The notes under the pieces are model-generated. The model made no database searches and was not told the origin of the DNA. It saw nothing but the letters and a program-made list of their open reading frames with translations. 64,000 nt of DNA from a virus: positions 35,049-99,048 of the IMG/VR virus record IMGVR_UViG_3300021371_000004; one strand, written 5' to 3'. This document shows, piece after piece, positions 59,482-64,000 of the stretch. The stretch's first letter is position 1; each line of letters starts with the position of its first letter. The translations under genes and the position numbers were made by a program.

Positions 59482-59715
59482 TTAATTGTGGATTGTGTTG
59501 TCTCTTCCTGAACCTTTCTTTATTGATTTGAGTAAGTCCTTCCAACCATCAGAAGTTTTACTCAAAGTGCCTCCAACTCCCGTGACAGTCATAGCAGCAG
59601 ACTTATGAACGATCTCAATTTCTCCTGCGTCGACCCTTTCCTTGAGAGAAGAATATGTGCACATCAATTCTTTTTCTTCCCCTGTTTTCAAAACTCGAAC
59701 ATCATACAATGGCAT
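59482..59715 (-). CDS. FmdB-like small protein lacking zinc cysteines
   Basis: 77 residues from ATG 59715 with GGAG upstream; the track-like extension of four codons starts at a poor site. MPLYDVRVLKTGEEKELMC at the start and GGTLSKTSDGWKDLLKSIKKG at the end match FmdB-type phage proteins, which usually carry two CxxC zinc pairs; here only one Cys (19) remains. It therefore probably does not bind zinc. It is the first gene after a promoter and is followed by phoH. Regulatory role suggested by the family name is unproven. Confidence 0.7.
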   Translation of the reverse strand: MPLYDVRVLKTGEEKELMCTYSSLKERVDAGEIEIVHKSAAMTVTGVGGTLSKTSDGWKDLLKSIKKGSGRDNTIHN

Positions 59716-59811
59716 TACAAACTCCAATAAAATAAAGGTACAAGAGTAGATAGTATAATTAGAAACAGAAGAAAAAGAATAGAATGTAGTAGCGGGCAGA
59801 CGATGTTCTTT

Positions 59812-59839
59812 ATTATACAGATATAGATTCAGAAGACAA
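59812..59839 (-). promoter_or_regulatory. Sigma70-like promoter of FmdB-phoH-lysis group
   Basis: TTGTCT (59839-59834), 16-nt spacer, TATAAT (59817-59812) on the minus strand. The -10 is perfect; the -35 matches 4 of 6. It would drive the FmdB-like, phoH, endolysin and holin genes and probably the glycosylation cassette. Confidence 0.68.
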
Positions 59840-59848
59840 CAACTTTCG

Positions 59849-59911
59849 AAAAAACTTATAGAGGTGACGACACCTCACCCTTTCGAGTGAGGTGCGAGAT
59901 ATGATCACCTC
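59849..59911 (-). terminator. Stem-loop array with T6, terminator or attenuator
   Basis: On the minus strand GAGGTG (59911), CACCTCAC (59894), GTGAGGTG (59878), CACCTC (59866) alternate, so 2:3 forms an 8-bp stem with an 8-nt loop and 3:4 a 6-bp stem with a TCGT tetraloop, followed 6 nt later by T6. Pairings exclude one another. Confidence 0.6.
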
Positions 59912-60091
59912 CTAATTGCTTACTTTATTTGATTGGAGTTCAAGTTCATTGATGTGGTCATCAAGGAACATTCGCTTTCTTTCAACTTTATGGGCAAGTT
60001 CCTCCTTGCCCTTTCTTGTTAGTTTATGAACGTAATGGGACAATTCTGTGCTGTCCTTTCTTAAACGTTCTAGTTGATTTTGTGTTACCAT
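59912..60091 (-). CDS. 59-residue helical small protein
   Basis: An ORF of 59 codons with ATG 60091, preceded by CCGGAG at good spacing, and a TAG at 59914. It is a single charged amphipathic helix with heptad-like leucines (LERLRKDSTELSHYVHKL, KERKRMFLDDHINELELQ parts). It lies between the DUF6433-like gene and the inverted repeat array, which begins right after its stop. No family is recognised. Confidence 0.65.
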   Translation of the reverse strand: MVTQNQLERLRKDSTELSHYVHKLTRKGKEELAHKVERKRMFLDDHINELELQSNKVSN

Positions 60092-60128
60092 AGGCGACTC
60101 CGGTCTTTAAAGTAAGTTTAAGGACGAA

Positions 60129-60575
60129 TCATAACAAATTAGGCATTGCCTCCTTCACGTTTTTTACGGTCAACCCCTTGGTCGTATTCTTCTTGCAGAT
60201 CATATCTACCAAGAGTTCTGCGTCCTTGGGGTGGACAGATTCTAAGACTCCAATAAAAATTGACTCTCTTCGCATAGGTTGCATTTTGTCTGCTTTGCCA
60301 CCCTTAACGAAGTATTGAAGTTTGACGTTTTGCTTATTCCAACTTGATGGGAACGAGTTTTCTTCCGCTGGTGTAAATGGGGGTCTACTGTCGGGGAGAA
60401 GAAACTGAATTCTTTTGTCGAATAGGCATCGAACGTAGTCTGAGAAAGAAGCATACTGCTCCAAGTACCTTCGGATAAGGTCGACTCGCTCTGCTGGTTT
60501 TGCTTGAGAAATGTTTTCGAGGATCTGGTGCAATTCTATGCGCTTGACCCTTCCTTGTTGCTTTTCAGTTATCAT
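60129..60575 (-). CDS. Conserved phage protein, DUF6433-like
   Basis: 148 residues from ATG 60575, chosen because AAGGAG lies 6 nt before it; the frame extends 17 codons upstream. The block MQPMRRESIFIGVLESVHPKDAELLVDMICKK (split at 100-130) followed by LTVKNVKEAMP is the signature of a family widespread in T4-like phages of marine origin (DUF6433-type). Function unknown. It lies about 90 nt after the GIY-YIG-like gene, with no clear consensus promoter. Confidence 0.8.
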   Translation of the reverse strand: MITEKQQGRVKRIELHQILENISQAKPAERVDLIRRYLEQYASFSDYVRCLFDKRIQFLLPDSRPPFTPAEENSFPSSWNKQNVKLQYFVKGGKADKMQPMRRESIFIGVLESVHPKDAELLVDMICKKNTTKGLTVKNVKEAMPNLL

Positions 60576-60667
60576 AAAATAACTCCTTACACTTTTATAT
60601 AGGAAAGAAATGGTTCGGAGACACAATTGGATTAAGTGGTTATACTTACCCGTTTAACATTCCAGAC

Positions 60668-61090
60668 TCACTTCTTATTTTGCGAGAGGTGTTTTCGACT
60701 AATTCTACAATTGATTATTCCGTTGTAGTATTCTTCTTTTAACAACACTTCTCTGTCGAACTGCTCTTTCGTTTCATAGTACGCGCAATCACCCTTGGTT
60801 TTGCACAGACGGATAATTTCTCTTTCGAATGCATCCGCGCCAAACTCTTCCCTCAATTCTTGGACCTTGACCGAACTACCGAAGTAGTCTTTCCAATCAG
60901 ACTCCACCCTTGTGTGCTTTCTGCGTTTGCGCGTTTTCGTGATTGGCAGTGTTTTCTTTCTGTGGAAGAACTTTTTACCGACATATTTCATGCCAGTATT
61001 TTTCTCTGTTATGACGTAAACGAATCCGACCCAGTCTTCTAGAAACTCATATCCTGGGTCGAATTGTTTTCCCTCATACAACCAACTCAT
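60668..61090 (-). CDS. GIY-YIG-like nuclease domain protein
   Basis: 140 residues from ATG 61090, which overlaps the stop of the zinc-ribbon gene as ATGA; an upstream GTG is less likely. GFVYVITEKNTGMKYVGKKFF (22-42) matches the GIY-YIG start, followed by a basic insert, SDWKDYFGSS (62-71), FEREIIRLCKTKGDC, and a final YYN...RIS. Arg, Glu and Tyr positions are compatible with a nuclease. Unlike the insert beside gp14, it lacks a C-terminal DNA-binding module and is coupled to neighbouring genes, so it may be a resident nuclease instead of a homing enzyme. Confidence 0.72.
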   Translation of the reverse strand: MSWLYEGKQFDPGYEFLEDWVGFVYVITEKNTGMKYVGKKFFHRKKTLPITKTRKRRKHTRVESDWKDYFGSSVKVQELREEFGADAFEREIIRLCKTKGDCAYYETKEQFDREVLLKEEYYNGIINCRISRKHLSQNKK

Positions 61091-61212
61091 GAAGGTAGGG
61101 TCGGGGTGCCGCACATGGGGCAGAACTCAGGTTCTGAACCTTCTGAGGAATCTATAATCACTTCGGTTACAGATTCACAGAGGTCGCATTCTACCGTGTA
61201 ATGGTTGTCCAT
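61087..61212 (-). CDS. 41-residue zinc-ribbon protein
   Basis: An ORF of 41 codons with ATG 61212 preceded by GGAG, stop overlapping the next ATG. It contains two CxxC pairs, Cys9/Cys12 and Cys32/Cys35, typical of a small zinc ribbon (rubredoxin or FmdB-like). It follows nrdB by 12 nt, and may act as a small electron carrier or as a regulator, but no function can be assigned. Confidence 0.7.
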   Translation of the reverse strand: MDNHYTVECDLCESVTEVIIDSSEGSEPEFCPMCGTPTLPS

Positions 61213-61224
61213 ATTTTCTCCAAA

Positions 61225-62205
61225 CTACTTAACTGCGCCCCAAACATCTTTCCAGTCGCCGCTCGTTGCTCCACGAGCATAATCTGTGCTTCTGTTCTCA
61301 AAGAAGTTGGTGTGCGTTGGTGCATTTATCATTTCTTCAACCCAAGGCAACGGGTTCTTCTTCACCCTGAAAATGCCTTTCATCCCGAGACTAATAAGTC
61401 TGCGGTCTGCTATGTAGCGGATGTACTTCTTGACTTCTTCCGAAGACAACCCCTCCATTGGACCCATTGCAAAGGCGAGGTCGATAAACTTATCCTCAAG
61501 TTCGACCATTTTTTCTGCAATAGTATATATCCTTCCTTTAAGTTCGTCATTCCAAATGCCGAGGTTCTCCTCAACATATGTCCGAAACAACTTGATCATA
61601 GACTCGGCATGCATTGTCTCGTCGACGATAGACCAAGTGACAATCTGCCCCATACCCTTCATCTTGCCATGGCGCGGAAAGTTCAGCAACATAATGAACG
61701 ACGAGAACAATTGCATACCCTCGGTGAATGCAGAGAATGCTGCGATGTTAGTCGCCACTGACTCCGGTGTCCCGTTGTCCGCAGAAAGATCCATGAAGTA
61801 GTCGTGCTTTTCCCTCATCGCTTCATATTCAAAGAACTCGTTGTATGTGGACTCTGGCATACCGAGTGTTTCGATTAGGTGAGAATATGCAGCAACGTGT
61901 AGTGCTTCGCGCGCAGCGAAACCCATAAGCATCATTCGTACTTCTGGTTGGGGAAAGTACGGAAGATAGTTGTTGACATAACCACCCGCAACGTCAATAT
62001 CGCCTTGGGTGAAGAACCGAAAGATGTTTGTTAAGAATCCCTTCTCTTCAGGAGTAACCTTGTGTTGCCAGTCCTTTATATCTTCTGCCATAGGAACTTC
62101 TGTGTGCAACCAATGGGACTGCTCGTGCTTCAACCAAGCATCATATGCCCATGGATAGTTGAATGGTTTGAAGTATTCTCTTTCGTCTGTCAACTTTAAT
62201 TTCAT
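61225..62205 (-). CDS. nrdB: Ribonucleotide reductase small subunit, class Ia-like
   Basis: 326 residues. The diiron ligands Asp69 (or nearby), Glu100 and His103 in REALHVAAY, Glu162 in FTEGMQLF, and Glu196/His199 in DETMHAE are present, and Tyr107 is in the radical position four residues after the first His. It makes the tyrosyl radical used by NrdA to reduce ribonucleotides for phage DNA synthesis. Starts at ATG 62205 with GAAGGCGAAG upstream; overlaps the oxygenase gene as ATGA. Its first 8 codons are duplicated 597 bp upstream. Confidence 0.97.
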   Translation of the reverse strand: MKLKLTDEREYFKPFNYPWAYDAWLKHEQSHWLHTEVPMAEDIKDWQHKVTPEEKGFLTNIFRFFTQGDIDVAGGYVNNYLPYFPQPEVRMMLMGFAAREALHVAAYSHLIETLGMPESTYNEFFEYEAMREKHDYFMDLSADNGTPESVATNIAAFSAFTEGMQLFSSFIMLLNFPRHGKMKGMGQIVTWSIVDETMHAESMIKLFRTYVEENLGIWNDELKGRIYTIAEKMVELEDKFIDLAFAMGPMEGLSSEEVKKYIRYIADRRLISLGMKGIFRVKKNPLPWVEEMINAPTHTNFFENRSTDYARGATSGDWKDVWGAVK

Positions 62206-62216
62206 TCTTCGCCTTC
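62182..62216 (-). repeat. 35-bp direct repeat, copy at nrdB start
   Basis: Ribosome site and first codons of nrdB. Identical with 62779-62813; the two copies flank the oxygenase gene. Confidence 0.95.
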
Positions 62217-62768
62217 TCCTTTATCCTTAAACCAAGCAACTAGAACTAATCGCTCTCCTCCGTAAACTTTCGAAACCCCGTGTTTTAAATCCGGACCATA
62301 CACCAAACTTTCTCCTGGTCCTATGGGGATAACATCGGGGACAATTTCTTCTCCATATGGCGGATTCTCCCTTTCACCTTTATGCCTCGAGCAGATTTCT
62401 TTTACTGGCCTTGCCCGTTCCTCATATCTAGCACTTACGATTGATTGCCCTCCAACCAGATCCTTGTCATCCAAGAGAGTGACGATAGTCATAGTCGATT
62501 TATCGTCATGGTGCATTCTGGTGAAGGATCCTTTTATATATTTTAGAAAATAAAATCCAATACATGCATCCTTTCTCGAATACTTGAGAAGGGTATTGGC
62601 AAACCCAAGACCCTTTCCCTTATCGTAACCTATGTCTGACCGCTTTAGGTGGAAGATATTATACATCTGAAATACGTCGATCCAATCGCTGCGTTCAGCA
62701 TAATCCTTCGCCTCCTGTAGTTCTTTTTCTGACAAGATCCTTTCTTTTATGTAACCACTGGTGGACAC
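62202..62768 (-). CDS. 2OG-Fe(II) oxygenase inserted between nrdA and nrdB
   Basis: 188 residues from GTG 62768. It has a prolyl-hydroxylase-like core: iron-binding HxD in MHHDD (86-89), the GGQ turn (106-108), His163 in LKHGVSKV and Arg173 in GGERLVLVAWF for 2-oxoglutarate. Family members oxidise peptides, nucleic acids or small molecules; substrate here is unknown. A 35-bp copy of the nrdB start flanks it upstream and encodes a 9-codon remnant ending 4 nt before its GTG, so the gene seems inserted and translated by coupling. Its stop overlaps nrdB as ATGA. Confidence 0.86.
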   Translation of the reverse strand: MSTSGYIKERILSEKELQEAKDYAERSDWIDVFQMYNIFHLKRSDIGYDKGKGLGFANTLLKYSRKDACIGFYFLKYIKGSFTRMHHDDKSTMTIVTLLDDKDLVGGQSIVSARYEERARPVKEICSRHKGERENPPYGEEIVPDVIPIGPGESLVYGPDLKHGVSKVYGGERLVLVAWFKDKGEGEE

Positions 62769-62772
62769 TAAA

Positions 62773-62802
62773 TCAACCTTCGTCTGTCAACTTTAATTTC
62801 AT
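62773..62802 (-). pseudogene. Nine-codon remnant of nrdB start
   Basis: ATG plus the next seven codons of nrdB (MKLKLTDE), then GGT and TGA. It has the nrdB ribosome site. It cannot make NrdB and stops 4 nt before the oxygenase GTG, so it may act as a coupling leader. Confidence 0.85.
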
Positions 62803-62813
62803 TCTTCGCCTTC
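62779..62813 (-). repeat. 35-bp direct repeat, copy after nrdA
   Basis: Identical with 62182-62216, spaced 597 bp, between the nrdA stop and the oxygenase start. Confidence 0.95.
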
Positions 62814-62821
62814 CCTCACAG

Positions 62822-64000
62822 TTACCCTTCGCACGCTAAACAAGTTTCTTCATCTATAACGGCACCGAGGTCGATTTCCTTAATGACTTCTCTTTCAATA
62901 CGCTTTGAAACTCGGTCTGCTTTGCCCAGTTTTTCAGAACGACAATAGTACATAGTCTTCACTCCGCGCTTCCATGCGAGGAAGTGTACGGTGTGGATGT
63001 ACAGGATGTTTGCGTCTGGTCGAAAGAATACGTTGAGCGATTGTGCTTGGTCAACGTGACCCTGTCTGTCCGCTGCGTGTTCGATAACCCACCTCTGGTC
63101 TATCTCCATAGCAGTTTTGAAAACATCCTTTTCCTCCGGTTGCAAGAAGCGTAGGTGCTGAACAGAACCATCGTTCGCGATAATGCTTGACCAGATTTCG
63201 TCGTAGTCCTGCTTTGTTCCGCCAAGTTCAATCTTTTTCTTTATCAGTTCATCAAGATATTTGTTCTTATTGAGAAACGCTCCCGAGAGAGTGTCTTGCC
63301 TATACGCATTCGCGCGATAGGGTTCGATGCTCGGCGAGGTGTTACCCATGATGATGCTGCTGGATGCATTGGGCGCAATTGCCATAGTATGACTGAACCT
63401 TTGCCCTGTACCCGCAGCGTCAGGTGCTTCTCCGCGTTCTGCTCCCAGTTGCAGACTTGCTTCCATCAACTTATTTTCTATGTGCGAAAATATGCGATTG
63501 TTCCAAACCTTCGCCATTGCACACTCAAAGGGCATTGATTTCTTCTGGAGGTATGCGTGCCACCCAAGTGCACCAACACCAATAGATCGTTCTCTCATGG
63601 CGGAGAACTTTGCTCTCTTAACACTATCAGGAGCATTGTCGATGAAGTATTGTAATACATTGTCCAGCATTTCTGCCATGTCCCGAAGAAAAACTTGGTT
63701 CTTGCTCCATGAATCGTAGTATTCCAAATTGACTGACGATAAGCAACAGACTGCGGTGCGTTCTTCGTTCGTTGGGAGAATAATTTCGGAGCATAAGTTT
63801 GACTGGTGGATCTTCAAACCCAAGTCTTTTTGAAACTGCGGCATCGCTCGGTTGCTCGTATCAATGTAGTGGAGGTACGGTTCGCCCGTTTCCATACGCA
63901 ACTCAAGTATCTTCTGCCACAGTGCTTTGGCAGATACTGTCTCGCGTATCTCTCCGCTAGATGGGTCAGTCAGATTCCAACCATCGTCTGCATCTTCGTC
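62822..64000 (-). CDS. nrdA: Ribonucleotide reductase large subunit, class Ia (5' part outside window)
   Basis: 392 C-terminal codons are visible; the frame is open through the right edge, so the ATG-like start inside is not real. Active-site parts seen: NLCSEI (radical Cys with Glu), CCLSSVNL (partner Cys), the radical-transfer Tyr pair in KTMYYCRSEKL, and the C-terminal redox CLACEG. It reduces ribonucleoside diphosphates with NrdB. Upstream residues ending TVSAKALWQKILEL fit the family. Downstream lie the repeat, oxygenase and nrdB. Confidence 0.96.
   Translation of the reverse strand, partial: DEDADDGWNLTDPSSGEIRETVSAKALWQKILELRMETGEPYLHYIDTSNRAMPQFQKDLGLKIHQSNLCSEIILPTNEERTAVCCLSSVNLEYYDSWSKNQVFLRDMAEMLDNVLQYFIDNAPDSVKRAKFSAMRERSIGVGALGWHAYLQKKSMPFECAMAKVWNNRIFSHIENKLMEASLQLGAERGEAPDAAGTGQRFSHTMAIAPNASSSIIMGNTSPSIEPYRANAYRQDTLSGAFLNKNKYLDELIKKKIELGGTKQDYDEIWSSIIANDGSVQHLRFLQPEEKDVFKTAMEIDQRWVIEHAADRQGHVDQAQSLNVFFRPDANILYIHTVHFLAWKRGVKTMYYCRSEKLGKADRVSKRIEREVIKEIDLGAVIDEETCLACEG

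Larger units (their letters stand above)
59728..59911. other. Long leader region with a promoter and four-part inverted repeat
   Basis: Nothing coding was seen here. It holds the four-part repeat (59861-59911), a T6 run, the sigma70-like promoter, and a pyrimidine-rich leader of about 95 nt before the FmdB-like start. Confidence 0.7.

Noticed and set aside
61225-62205. Intron or split in nrdB, frequent in T4-like phages
   Set aside because: The reading frame is continuous with all metal ligands in normal spacing.
1-64000. tRNA or other stable RNA genes
   Set aside because: The gaps are short and none showed a cloverleaf or rRNA-like sequence by eye; tRNAscan would be decisive.

Overview
The window is 64 kb of a contractile-tailed, T4-like (myovirus) phage genome, probably a marine one. 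The order of head and neck genes from 11.2 kb down to the left edge is the T4 order 13-14-15-16-17-18-19-20-(67-68)-21-22. Baseplate genes 25, 6, 8, 53, 48, 26 and 4, as well as gp32, gp33, PhoH and NrdA/NrdB, are recognisable. A DUF4815-type giant structural protein, PhoH, 2OG-Fe(II) oxygenases and family-25-like glycosyltransferases are typical of marine T4-like phages, which is an inference from family knowledge. No gene in the window identifies the host. All genes but one (gp4) lie on the minus strand, so transcription runs from high to low coordinates.

Layout. (1) 62.2-64 kb: nrdA (cut by the right edge), a 2OG-Fe(II) oxygenase and nrdB; the oxygenase is flanked by a 35-bp duplication of the nrdB start. 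(2) 58-61.2 kb: small zinc ribbon, GIY-YIG-like protein, DUF6433-like protein, FmdB-like protein, PhoH, a T4-lysozyme-type endolysin and a holin candidate. (3) 51.9-58 kb: a tightly overlapping cassette of seven glycosyltransferase-like genes and two methyltransferases. (4) 47.7-51.9 kb: small ORFs, DNA ligase, gp33 and gp32, ending in a strong intrinsic terminator. (5) 29-47.6 kb: tail and baseplate assembly, including a tape-measure chaperone pair joined by an apparent -1 frameshift site, the tape measure, and gp5 functions divided over several genes (OB fold plus lysozyme-like domain, a zinc amidase, a beta-helix needle). (6) 11.2-29.3 kb: large structural and fibre-like proteins, including a 1452-residue Ser/Thr-rich repeat protein with 63-bp units, plus another glycosyltransferase and an oxygenase-like gene. 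(7) 0-11.2 kb: neck, packaging, tail sheath/tube, portal and prohead core genes.

Regulation. Exact copies of the T4 late promoter element TATAAATA precede many late genes below 47.7 kb, and the late co-activator gp33 is encoded. I saw none in the right-hand part above 47.7 kb; there, sigma70-like promoters precede gp32 and the FmdB-PhoH-lysis group. Strong hairpin terminators follow gp32 and gp19.

The most notable signals are: a T TTT TTC slippery heptamer at the end of the gp26-like gene feeding a startless gp51-like ORF directly ahead of the tape measure; an apparent -1 frameshift and a possible ATT start in gp15; the nrdB-start duplication around the inserted oxygenase; and the redistribution of the gp5 tail-lysis modules.
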